Position numbers and translations under genes: made by a program
Assembly (NCBI GenBank): GCA_032718565.1
Contig: JAVGVS010000463.1
Location: 53,501-117,500 of the forward strand
Reading direction: 5' to 3'
Length of the DNA: 64,000 nucleotides
Source of the DNA: Distichodus sexfasciatus
Lineage: Eukaryota > Chordata > Actinopteri > Characiformes > Distichodontidae
The notes under the pieces: generated by a model
Told to the model about the DNA's origin: nothing
Database searches by the model: none
The model's input: the letters and a program-made list of their open reading frames with translations, nothing else
In this document: positions 21,490-32,631 of the stretch, piece by piece
Layout of the letters: every line of letters starts with the position of its first letter
Position numbering within the stretch: position 1 is the stretch's first letter

Positions 21490-22013
21490 TAATGTTGTTA
21501 ATATGCACTATGTTAGTTGCTAAAGTGCGCCATGTTAGTTGCTAAAGTGCGCCATGTTAGTTGCTAAAGTGCGCCATGTTAGTTGCTAAAATGCTCCATG
21601 TTAGTTGCTAAAATGCGCCATGTTAGTTGCTAATGTGCGCCATGTTAGTTGCTAAAGTGCGATATGTTAGTTGCTAAAGTGCGCTAAAGTGTGCTACGTT
21701 AGTTGCTAATGTGCGCTTAGTTGCTAATGTGCGCTGTTAGTTGCTAATGTGCGCTATGTTAGATGCTAAAGTGCGCTATGTTAGTTGCCAATGTGCGCTA
21801 TGTTAGTTGCTAATGTGCGCTATGTTAGTTGCTAATGTGCGCTATGTTAGTTGCTAAAGTACACCATGTTAGTTGCTAATGTGCTCTATGTTAGTTGCTA
21901 AAGTGCGCTATGTTTGATGCTAAAGTGCGCTATGTTAGATGCTAAAGTGCGCTATGTTAGTTGCTACTGTGCACTGTTAGTTGCTAAAGTACACCATGTT
22001 AGTTGCTAATGTG
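21490..22013. repeat. 22-bp minisatellite, about 24 copies
   Basis: Tandem 22-bp units with core gttagttgctaa followed by agtgcgccat or tgtgcgctat variants. Homogeneous sub-blocks (gccat early, gctat later) and some shortened units show expansion by unequal exchange. Expected to be polymorphic in length. Confidence 0.93.
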
Positions 22014-22446
22014 CTTCATTCAGCAACTGTTCGTACGAAGAAATTTGTTCTTAAAACCCACTTGCGCAGTTTGGTGGTGTTACTGGGCGTTCGCCCTGTG
22101 ATTAGAAGGTCCCCGGTTTGAATACCGGATCGGTAAAGTTACCACTGAAGTACTCATGAGTAAGGTGCCGTCCCAAAGCACTGCTCCCCGGGCGCTGCCC
22201 ATGTTAGCTGCCCACTGCTCCTTCAACGGATGGGTCAAACGCAGAGGTCACATTTTGTTGTGGTGAACTCACTGTGGGCTGTTTGAGATTTGTTCTTAGG
22301 TAAGAACAGAAACTGCAACAATTATATTGTGTGCGTATTTGTCTAAAACATTAGGCTATTGGGCTTTCTTGACTCTACACTGGTATAATTTTATAATATT
22401 AAATACGGTCCTCAATCTGTGAGAAAATATTGGTGAATGAGGCCCA
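22013..22446. mobile_element. MITE with cattcaccaact termini, split by a SINE
   Basis: The left end reads cttcattcagcaactgttc and the right end gtgaatgaggccc, the inverse of gggcctcattcac; a 58-bp relative lies at 3180-3237. A gttcttaagaa-type motif lies just inside both ends. A SINE sits in the middle, so the MITE inserted first. Confidence 0.65.
22068..22275 (+). mobile_element. tRNA-derived SINE
   Basis: A tRNA-like head with an A-box-like tggtgttactgg and a B-box ggtttgaatac (about 22110-22120) is followed by a body with gcactgctcc, ggcgctgcc and gctgcccactgctcct. This is a fish SINE body; three further minus-strand relics lie at 15245-15430, 35508-35670 and 47640-47710. Exact ends were not fixed by a target duplication. 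Confidence 0.75.
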
Positions 22447-23150
22447 TTGTTATTAACGATGCAGAAGTGTGCAAACGGGTCTGCAGTTTGGGTGCAGAAC
22501 TAGCCGGCTGGGTCCCTGAAAGCGACGCCTGTGCAAGAGGGTCAAATTTAGCAGGAACAGCTGCACTCGGCGCTGGGAGCATTAGGGGGCGTGAAACGGC
22601 GTAACGGAGCCCGGAGCTCAGCTCCGAAAAACAGACAATGGTTTCCCACAGCTCGAGAAATAAGCAAATATTGTGGTGAGGAATCCTGTTTAGAGCAGAA
22701 CAAGTCCGGCAGAGACGAGCGGCATCGGTACCGGTCTGTTGCCACGGCTACACGAGAGACTGCAAGCACAAACACTGCTTTGAGGTTGGGATCACAGAGA
22801 TGGGCAATTCATCGAAAATGAATCAAAACAAACATTCAATTGGTGTGTTCATGTAGTATCCATTTAAAAATGTACTACCGCATGTCGTCACGTCACTTGG
22901 TTCAGACTGACACTACATCTGTGTGTGTTCTGTTTATGTAAAATTTACAGAGATACACACATTTTCATTAGAAGAAATATTCATATTTACAGTAATAACT
23001 TTGTCAGTGAACCACGAAAGCAAAAAAACTAATAAAAATAATCATTTGTTCAATTAGTTTTATTGTAATCAAAGTAAAATATTAAATAATCGTGATATTG
23101 CTTTGAGATCATATTACCCAGCCCTAGATCTCACACAGACAAGCAGCGCG
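22447..23150. other. Intron 1, no gene recognised
   Basis: The stretch 22540-22800 is moderately CpG-rich with no splice-supported coding. A hAT-like terminus (catattacccagccct) lies at about 23108-23126. Confidence 0.45.
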
Positions 23151-23216
23151 AAAGAATGTTAGAGAGCGGAAGAGAGCACATATACTATCCATGTGCAAGA
23201 TATTATAACATTAAGA

Positions 23217-23218
<2 letters not shown>

Positions 23219-23260
<42 letters not shown>

Positions 23261-23721
23261 CTAAGCTGCACTTCAGCTCCAAAAGGAACTCTCTGGACAG
23301 CAGCCATGCCTTGTTGTTCTAAGGGAGTTTCCTGGACTAAGCGGTGCTGTGGAGACACACACACTCCTCATTCGCGTCAGAGTTTCCACACACACACACA
23401 CACATGTGTGCAATGTCCCTGTCTCTTTTTCTCTCACACACACTTCTTAAGTCAATTAAGGGTACAGGCTATGGAATGAGGAGGGCAAAATGGAAAGAGG
23501 AGACTCACAAAAAGGACAGGCATTCAAAGTATGGGAGAGGAGAGAGGGAGTGAGGGAGCGAGACTGGGGGGAAAAAAGAGAGAGAGAGAGAGAGAGACTG
23601 GGGAAGAGAGCGCAAGAGAGGGAGGGAGGAATAGAAAAAGACTGAAAAGGAGAGAGAGTGGAAGAAAGAGACGGGTTGAGAGTGAGAATGAGGTGGAAAG
23701 ACAGACTGGAGGGAGGGAGAG

Positions 23722-23756
<35 letters not shown>

Positions 23757-23778
23757 AAAGGGAAAAAGAGAAAGAAAC

Positions 23779-23831
<53 letters not shown>

Positions 23832-23900
23832 AAGATTAAAAGGGAAAAGATAAAGAAACTGCTGAAGAGAGAGAGAGGTAGAAGGGAGGGTGTTAAGCAG
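23219..23900. repeat. (GT)n, (CA)n and second polypurine tract
   Basis: (gt)n at 23219-23259 and (ca)n at 23388-23404, followed by GA-rich purine sequence on the plus strand from about 23520 to 23885, including long (ga)n runs at 23725-23752 and 23787-23828. A (ccct)n run follows at about 23985-24007. Confidence 0.9.
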
Positions 23901-26613
23901 CAGTGAGAACAGATTTCTTTCTCTTCACCAGCACAGTACAGCCTTTCAGACAAACTGTAAAAAACTTCCTAATGAGCTCAAACTCTCCCTCCCTCCCTCC
24001 CTCCCTCCTCTCTTACACACTCACGCCATTCCGAGTGCTGCTCCACAAAGACGACGCCACATGGCTCTGTAGGCGAGTGAGCCGCTGTGTGTGTGTGTGT
24101 GTGTGAGTGAGGAATTAGCTGCATTAATGCCCCACACCTGTTCCCTTTTCCCCCCTCCTGCCCCACATGTGTGCTCTTACAACCCCCCACCCCACCCTAC
24201 CCCTCCCCACCAAACCCAGGGGTCACTCCCCGTCCCGCAGCCACCATTTTTGGTTTAAAATCTGGATTTAAAAAAAGGTTATAAGGATGCACGATGATAT
24301 CGGAATTGTATAGGAATACAAATTTTTATTTAAGTCATCAGCCCGATGCTTTGATTTGTCTGATATTTGCAGTCGTTATTTGATGATGCACTTATTGTAT
24401 GTCAGAAAGGTAGTGCTTATGCCAGGCATGTCCAAAGTCCGAGGTGGGATTTTATACGGCCCGCGCCTTCTGTCTTAAAATGTATGGCATTATTTTAAGA
24501 CAAATTCAAAATGGAGCTTGGCCGACCAACATATCTTGTCTTTACGTGCTCAACTCTGTCAATGCTCAATGCCATAAAAAAATCAGTCAATAATCGGTTG
24601 ACCATTAATCTTTAGTACTTCAGCACTTTTGTTTTTGCGCTTAAGTACAATCTTAAGTACCCTGTACTTGAACTATCGTGAAGTTCACCCTCCACTTGCC
24701 TACAATTCTGATGAGAGTAATGTACTTTTAAATCCAATACATTTCTACTGAGAACAGTCTTTACAGCTGGGCAATACGACCTCAATCAATATCACGATAA
24801 ATTTTTAACCTTGATTACAATTAACATTTAAAGCTGGAATATTTTTTAAGCATTAACAGTATTACTACAAAAACAATTAAAATGACCAACATGGGCACGA
24901 TCACGCCGATTAGAGGTTATAAACGTCGGCTTTGATTCATTCTCGATTAAAACCAGTCCGAACAGTCACCACTTTGTTTAAAGTAGAGCATTTTTAATGA
25001 ATTTATTTTATTGATACAGCAGTTTGATGACTGACACTGATCAAAAACTTAAAATATCAGCATAATTAATCTGTCAAACCCTAGCAGTGAGATCACTTCC
25101 TGTGTTGACTTAAACATTCCAGAGCCAGTGAATCAGAGCATTCCTCGTGAAAAGCTTAGCTGTCTAAGCCAGAGGCACTGTACCGACCTGCTGCCTAACA
25201 CAACATGAGCTTAAAGCCAACACACAGACACACCTATGAGGAACTATGAGGAAACAAGCCCCTATACAATGAGATGCAAAACTACCTTTTTGCATATGCT
25301 GTGAAAGCTACAGACACCGGAAATCCTTTCATAAAACACAAAAGTACTCTCTCCACACCACCAACACAATTTAACATATTTTAAAATGTGATACTCAAAA
25401 TGACACAACCCAGACCAGAGATGTGTCTCAAAATAAACACTGCTGATAGTTTATGACAACACACATTCAGGACAAGACACAAATTATGCTCATGCAAAAC
25501 TGTAAAAAAAATCTCACATTACCCAAAAATTATTATTATTAGGCCAATCTGTAAGAACTTCAGCTTCTATACAAAATATGCTATTGCATTAATAAGGCAA
25601 AATTTAGAAATTACAGACAGGCAAGTTCAAGCCTGACAGCAATATCAATTAATAGTAATTCAGGATAGAGATAACTGACATTTTTTTAATATATATCGGC
25701 AGTAAAAAAGGAAAATGAGGTCATTAATTAGAGAAACAAAATCTTATCCGTATAAAATATTTACCAATACCGATGACCATAAAAATATCAGCTTCAAAAA
25801 TCAGTAGCCAGCTTACCCTCAAAACCAAACTGCTTTTGAATTTTTCTGAAATTATGAAAATGAAATTAGGTAATTTGGATAAGAGTCTGATAAAAGCCCA
25901 AAATGTCTGTATTACCCAAACCTTTCCCCCACAAACCTGTGCCAGTCTACTGATCATTAAACCCATTTTTCCTTAAACAAATCATTGTGTGATTTGAAAA
26001 TTGCAGGTTCCACTCAAGGTCTTCAAAACCAGACTTACTTAAGTTTTTGATGTGAAAACCATGTCCTGATGCAGCCAGACAGCAGATTTGCCGTTTGCAA
26101 CGACCACAAAAAACAAAACAAAACAGCTAGACGATAAAGCTATATTTCAGTCTGACATCTTCTGCAGGTGCTTTGCTGAAAAATACATCCTGCTTGTCTT
26201 CTTATGGAAAAAACTCCTAAAAACCATCAAATCTGACAGTAACCAATAGATCCAAGGTCAGAATAAAAATGATTTGCCGCAACGTTAGAATCAGACTGTG
26301 AATGCGTCAATACCTGTAGGAATTTGAACGGATTTGTGTCAAGTGGTTTATTCTGAACAAATTTCATGGTTATGCAAAATGTTGAGTTTCAGGTGGGAAT
26401 TACACACAGTAATATCACTATACAGGCAAAGAAATGGAAAAGCTTTTCTTGTAGGAGTTTAAAATAGCAACTTGTGCACCGGCGTAAAAAAAAAAAACCC
26501 CATCAAGTCATTTTCCAAAAATTGCTCGGGTAGAAGCTGGAGACATTTTACAAACATATTTGTAGTAAAAGCTGATGAAGGTTAAAGGTTCGACTTCTGA
26601 GACATTTTTACAC
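23901..26613. other. Intron 1: repeat-relic rich, no gene
   Basis: Solo hAT-like ends occur near 24283 (gatgcacgatgatatcgg), 24590-24605 (aataatcggttgacc) and 24765 (gctgggcaatacgacc). A (gt)n run is at about 24085-24106. No exon was seen. Confidence 0.45.
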
Positions 26614-27430
26614 TAGGGGTCAACCAATTATCAAAGCCAATATTTAGCGTTTTTACAGTTATGGGAATTTAATTTTTTTTTTAATCTAATCTGTCTAATA
26701 TCAAATCTGGATTATCAAATTATTTACTTATTCATGTGTTTGCTTAACTTTGAAAAAAGGATGCTGGAAGCTGCCTTAACTTGTGTTAAGAATTAGAGGT
26801 CGACCGATATTGGTTATTCATTGAATCTTGAATCACTGACGATTTCGATACCGATTATTGCTCATTAATGGGGTCGATAACCGATACACAAAAAAATAAT
26901 TTCTTGGTCAAAATTTGGGATTTTACAAACACCAAGCTCAGCTGAAACTCTCCTCTCTCCTCTTCTCTTTCTTAGAACTTCCAGCTGCACTCATGTGTGT
27001 GACAACGAGGCTTCAGTGTTTATTGACTACTACTCGTGTGACATAGTGAATCAGAGACATTGACATGAGCGAGACATTGAATGAGTCGAGAACAAACAGC
27101 ACAGAGACGTCAGTGGAGCTACAGTAGTAATTACAGCACCTTGTAATTACTTAATATCGGTGATGGTCAAAATTTAACACAGATACTGCAAAATCAGCAA
27201 AATGCCTAACGTCGGCCAGGCCAATAATCGGTCGACTCTTAGTAAGACTGTTATGAAAGGTCCTCAGAATTAAACATAAGCTTAAGGGCATTTAAATTAA
27301 GCTTTATGTTGGAACATTTGTAAATCTACATTTTGACACCCATTTTCATTTTTACAGCAGACATCTATTAGGAATCAGTATTGGTTGGCATCAGTATCAG
27401 TCCTGAAAACAATGTATCGGTTGACCCCTA
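26614..27430. mobile_element. hAT-like element, taggggtcaacc family (outer)
   Basis: Termini taggggtcaacc (26614) and ggttgaccccta (ending 27430) are inverted repeats. Flanking 8-mers ttttacac and atctacat match at 5 of 8 positions, fitting an old hAT duplication. It is interrupted by a second element at 26794-27241. Related ends recur at 18.9, 21.2, 24.6, 30.9-31.6, 32.0-32.6 and 58.8 kb. Confidence 0.75.
26794..27241. mobile_element. hAT-like element nested in the outer copy
   Basis: Inverted termini tagaggtcgacc and ggtcgactctta bound 448 bp. The flanks ttaagaat (26786-26793) and gtaagact (27242-27249) are a 6-of-8 target duplication. The uninterrupted copy at about 32225 reads gttaagaatgtcatg across this point, confirming the insertion site. 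Confidence 0.8.
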
Positions 27431-27542
27431 ATCTACATGCTGTTGTTAGTTCCATTTTCTCCTGAGAAACTCTTCTTCCATAAAAAAAGGAAAATGTTCA
27501 TTTACAAAATCACAGCACTGTAGGACAAACGTTCCCATGCAG

Positions 27543-27544
<2 letters not shown>

Positions 27545-27582
<38 letters not shown>
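27545..27582. repeat. (TG)n microsatellite
   Basis: About 18 uninterrupted tg units. Confidence 0.95.
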
Positions 27583-27583
<1 letters not shown>

Positions 27584-28198
27584 CACGAGGAAGCAGTTCA
27601 ACCAGCAGCCATGACCGGGGCCAAATAAGATAAGACAGGCTGACGAACAACACACACACAAACAGACGTGCACACAAACTCACACGCACAGATACACACA
27701 CTTCCTGCTTTCCCATGCTGCCTTGTCGTATACAACATAAACTAAGGAACACACTTGCAGGAAATTCAGGACCAATTCAGATTCTATTTTTAATCATTCT
27801 TTTGTAACATCTCGAAAAATAACCATTTTAAACACATAGGAGCTGAACAGGACGTCATTTTAATAAATGTGCATCAGAAATATTAAGTCTGATTACAGCA
27901 GATCATGACTCTGCACGTACTCTATATCAAACAACTTGGTCTTGGGGGAAATAACTCAATAAATTCTCAGGCCAGCTATGTGCTTCACAGCTTTGACTTT
28001 TTGGTTTTATAAGAGGCTTTTTAGTTGGTTTTTGGTTTGACATAAATGTCAGTTTGCAGAAACAAAATTCACAAAGCCCATTTTTATGTGGCCAGTTTTC
28101 TTTTCAGATTTACACCAAATCAATCAAATCCCCCAATTCGCTTTTCTTCCTCATCTGTCAGTCTGCGCTAGAACACAGATTCGACCTATGTGCAATAT

Positions 28199-28556
28199 GG
28201 GCTGGTTTGTTGAACAAGAATTAAGCCTACTCTTGGTCTTAATTGCAGCACCAATGGAGAGTCGCCACTGAAACTCAGAGTTAGTCCAGACATAGGCTTA
28301 ATCATAGTTTCCCAGACAACGATTAAGCCTGAGCCTTGACTATCTTTGAATTTGAGCAGTGAATTTCCATTGTATCTGCAATTTAGTCCAAGACTAGGCT
28401 TAATCCATGTCCAGGAAACCAGCCCTATGGGTCAATTTCCCAGTCGAGGGTAAAGTCTAGTCCTAGACTGGCTTTTAGTTTGAATGGTAAATCTCCATTG
28501 GTAATACAACTTAGTCCAAGACTAGGCTTAATCCATGAACAAGAAACCAGTCCTAC
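28199..28556. mobile_element. Three adjoining Angel-type MITEs
   Basis: Three consecutive units of roughly 110-130 bp start near 28199, 28306 and 28439. Each has ends resembling ggtttcccggacagggattaa and its inverse, with internal ttagtccaagactaggctt. This is the terminus type of the zebrafish Angel MITE. None has coding capacity. Confidence 0.75.
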
Positions 28557-29495
28557 ATGTTTAAAAGAGTGTTTAACACATGTCATGGATTTCTAATACA
28601 CAGTACAGATGCACCCTGTAGTTATGTACCATCTGGCACATGTTAGCTAGAGGAGATAGAACTTTATTTGTTGAACTGTTACATCATAATGTTTTTATTG
28701 TAACATTGCACTTTTTGTTAATCACTTAGTCTGTGAAGAAAGCATTTAAGCCAGAACTGTATTGTCCTCAAAACACACTACTTACAACAAAACATTGCAG
28801 GATTTATTTAATACTACACACAGACTGCCCAAAACACACCTGTGCACTGTGTAAAAAAGCCTGATAACTAAACAATGAAAGAGTGTGTGTGCAGGAAATA
28901 GCTGAAACACACTGCTGTCTGTAAAATGTAGTGTTAAGGTGAAAAAAAAAAAAGTGCTGTGGAAAATGATGGACAGAAAGAGGAAACACACACACACACA
29001 CGCACACACGCACACACGCACACACACGGTGGCGAGCCAGGCTGCGGTGTAAGTGAGGGCTGTAATAGCTGGTCAGGGTGTATACCAGCATGAAAACCAG
29101 AACCTCAGTAAGAACTCTCCAAAACCACACAAAGACACACACACACACTTCACACTGGCACACAACCAGCAACCTCCAACACAACATTCACACCACACTC
29201 CGCCACCTCACAACACACCATTTTATACACATCTGTATAATAAACAGTACCGCTACTGTGGAATAAACAGTCAATTAGACAAAACACCACTTTATGCTAA
29301 AATACACAATAACACACACCACGCTTCAGTATAAAACTACACAGAACACTACAGTACTATACTGAGTGTAATCAAAACTCAAATGGACCAAAACACACAC
29401 AAGTAATTATAAACCATGAACACACTCCAATACCTAAAATACTCCACAAATTCTACAACAAATTTGATTTAGGAGTAATTATTTTGGTAATTAAA
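28557..29495. other. Intron 1: CA-rich sequence
   Basis: Mixed CA-rich simple sequence, notably (ca/cg)n at 28986-29028 and scattered cacaca to about 29330. Frames on both strands here are Thr/His- or Cys/Val-rich artefacts. Confidence 0.6.
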
Positions 29496-29633
29496 TAGGG
29501 ATGCACCGATTGCAATTTTCTTGGCCGATTCCGATTACCGTTTTTTTTGTAAGTGTGATCGGCCGATACCGATTTTTCCGATACCGATTTTTTTCCCCAG
29601 ATAACAAAAAATTAGAGCTCCTGCAAGCTGCGA

Positions 29634-29666
<33 letters not shown>

Positions 29667-29720
29667 GCTATATATGATATAACATACACTAAAAATTATA
29701 TCTGTCAACCTCTAGTTGCC
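29496..29720. mobile_element. hAT-like 5' end fragment, tagggatgcaccgat type
   Basis: Starts tagggatgcaccgattg and continues with repeated ggccgat and ccgataccgat motifs, a common fish hAT terminus. It is cut off by a (TA)n run at about 29638-29668; no matching right end was found. Confidence 0.65.
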
Positions 29721-30878
29721 ATCCTGTGACTGCGAGATCTACATATGGCATATGAAATATCACTAGAACTCTTCAAAATGTTTGAGGAATGTGACAGCGG
29801 AAGGTGGGAGGGCGGCCGTAAAGTTCAACGCACACACATACGGTCACACACACATACACAGACTCTACTCACATTATTAATAAGAACAGGATCTCACACA
29901 CACACTTACTGTACTCAGTGTAGTTCTGGTAAAACTTCCGCTCTTCACTCAACTGTAAGCGAGTGTATATGAAAGAAAGAGAGTGTGTGTGTGTGTTCAA
30001 TTAGGACCTACAGTAAGCATTGTAACAGTGAAGGATATTCGACGTGACAGAGACCTCTTGGGGAAAAGAGAGGAGGAAGGGGAGGAGGAGGAAGGTCTCT
30101 CTTATTCAGGACGCTGATTCTTATCAGAGCTGCCGGATTAAACAACAACACATAGCCCTTTATTTACCCTAGTCGGCGGAACATTTTTCTCGCCCCCTCC
30201 CCAAATTCATGTGCGTCCCATTAGCAAAGCAACGCTGGCCTCTTGTTTTCAGACAGGATGTACGTGATGTGGAACAAGAGCAATAGAGCGAGACAAGTGT
30301 AGAGGAAATCAGTGCATCATTCGTTCATTTGTTTTCCAAGTTAAAACCAAATATAACACTTAAGTGGGCGTCATCGGGCAGTATTAAATGCAAAGACACA
30401 TGAAGACTGTGAAAACTGTAAAAATCACAGATGAGAATAGCGAAGCTATTTATTCTCATGAGCAGTAAAAAGATACCTCTTTGCTCATTTGTTCATTTTA
30501 GTTTTGAAAACAAATGTTTTGTCTTTTGTTTTAATGTGAATAAAGATAGACAAACAATACACTGAAAAGAATAAATAAAAAAAAAAGTGAACCAGCACAC
30601 ACACACACAGTGAACACACACACTCGCAAGAGATTCAGACACATGACCTCAGATCATGTGCATGCGTACAGGCAACCGCACGCCTCTAACACATGCATGC
30701 GGCCCCCAACACACACACACCACCCACATCAGTCTCTCTTGGAAGAGCGTGTGAAAACTTGCGAGTGTGTCCTCTCGGGGAACACAGGAAGCTGTAAGAC
30801 AATGCAATCTTCGCACGGAGGACAAACACACACTCTCCACTGCATCCATGTTGAGAATAGGAAATCAACACACACTTG
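29721..30878. other. Intron 1, no gene; possible conserved element
   Basis: The segment 30110-30330 lacks simple repeats and has balanced composition. It might be a conserved non-coding element, which only cross-species alignment could show. CA-rich simple sequence lies at about 30594-30720. Confidence 0.3.
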
Positions 30879-32631
30879 AGGATTGACCGATTATCGGCAG
30901 ACGATATTTAACATTTTTTATGGTTAGGGCAGTGCTGTTAATTAACAATTACTCAAAACAGACATTCAAAACTTGACATAACGTCCCCTAAAAAACATAC
31001 TACGCAGTCCCTACAGGATTCCGTGGGCCTTTTTTGAGACTGTTGTGGCCTAAAATGCCTAATTGTGATGAAAGTTGCTGTGTTTTTAGGCATTTTGTTG
31101 CGATAATGTTGCAGGAGCAAAGTTCTCCCTGCGTTTCCTGGGTCGTGTAGCGTAACAAGGAAGTGAGTTAGATTGATGTATGGCTCCAGCGTTTTGCGGG
31201 CTTTGACAATGATTGGTCCAAAATTGTGAGAAACTGCACGAATTTGCGATGATTGGCTGAATTTGTGTTAACAGTTGGAGGATGTGACTACTGTAGTGTG
31301 TGTTATAACATGACTCCACCCTATCTAGTCTGCCTCTAAAACTAGTTGAAAACTTTATTCATTAATTATTGCCCAATGTTTAAATTATTTTTAGCTGTAA
31401 TAGTTGAGCATGGTTACAGTACAAACCTAGTTAGTAAACTATTAGTTAGTAACTAGTTAGTTAAGTTTCATTTTCACAGCAGATAAATCAGTTCAAAATA
31501 TTAGTTAACGCTCTTGATTAGTTATAACAGGTATCGGTATCAGCCCTGAAAGAACCCTATCGGTTGACCCTGTTTACAGCCCTGTTTACAAACAGCTGGA
31601 CAGCTGTTTGGTCAGCTGGTGTGGTGATTTTAGTATGTTGCCAGAAATGGTCATTGTGGTCACTTGTGTTTATAACATTTCTTCTTCTTTTTTGAGATAC
31701 AGTATTGATATGTGTAAGCCAGACCATGACTTCCCGATTCTTTAATCCAAACAATGTGGGATGACCAGGTCATGGCTCTCACATAAAACTGTAAAAAAAA
31801 AAAAACTCTGCAGCTCTGACCATAACTTTGGCCAACGTTTACTTATTTTCAAGACTCTTTCACTGTTGCATTCAGAATGAATTAGAATGATTTCACGAAT
31901 TCAGAATGAGTCCATGCAGAGCAATTTTTAAACGTATTTATTTTATCAACATATGGTTAATAGTTTATATTAGCGGTTGAATGATTATCGACACCAGCAC
32001 TTAATATTCAACATTTATTGGTTAAAAATATTCGCAAGCTCTTAAGCCCAATATACTTAGCGAAATTAATGTCATTAAAAATGTGCTACTTTAGCTCTTT
32101 GGCTTGAGTTAATGGACATGCTAATTTCCTTTTACTCCTCACATTACTTTATAAAGCTTCAGGGAGATATTTTATTATTATTGTGTGTGTGTGTATTATT
32201 ATTAATTTTTTAATTTACTCATTTGTTAAGAATGTCATGAAAAGTTCTCAGAAATAAATACATCTTAAAAAGCACCTAAAATCAGTTTTGTGTTTTGAGT
32301 ATATTATTCTACTTTTTGACACATTTTTTCTTTTCTTTTTTTTTTTTTTTTACAGCAGACAGATTGGTTCAATGAAGCAGTATTGTATCAAAAATAATTA
32401 TCAAAAAGTATCAGTTTGTATTGACCCTTCAGAAATCATACCCGGTTGACCCCTAGTTTATTCCTCTATATTCTGTTGTGCAGTGCTGTAACTGTCAGAT
32501 CTATGTGAGGCACCATTAATCTCATTAGAACTTTTCTAAATGTTTGTGGAATGTCAGTTTTACGACGGAGTACCAAATATTGTTTAATATCGGCGGATAA
32601 TCAGTCAAGCCAATAATCGTCCAACCCTAGG
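30879..32631. mobile_element. Cluster of decayed hAT-like copies
   Basis: About 30880-31569 opens with gattgaccgattatcggc and closes with ctatcggttgaccct. About 31972-32454 opens with gcggttgaatgattatcg and closes cggttgacccctag. A further end, ccaataatcgtccaaccct, lies at about 32610-32629. These match the family at 26614-27430 but are diverged and partly truncated. Confidence 0.6.

Noticed and set aside
22100..22135. Candidate tRNA gene from A/B-box-like motifs
   Set aside because: The cloverleaf cannot be completed and the sequence continues into a shared SINE body; it is a SINE head.
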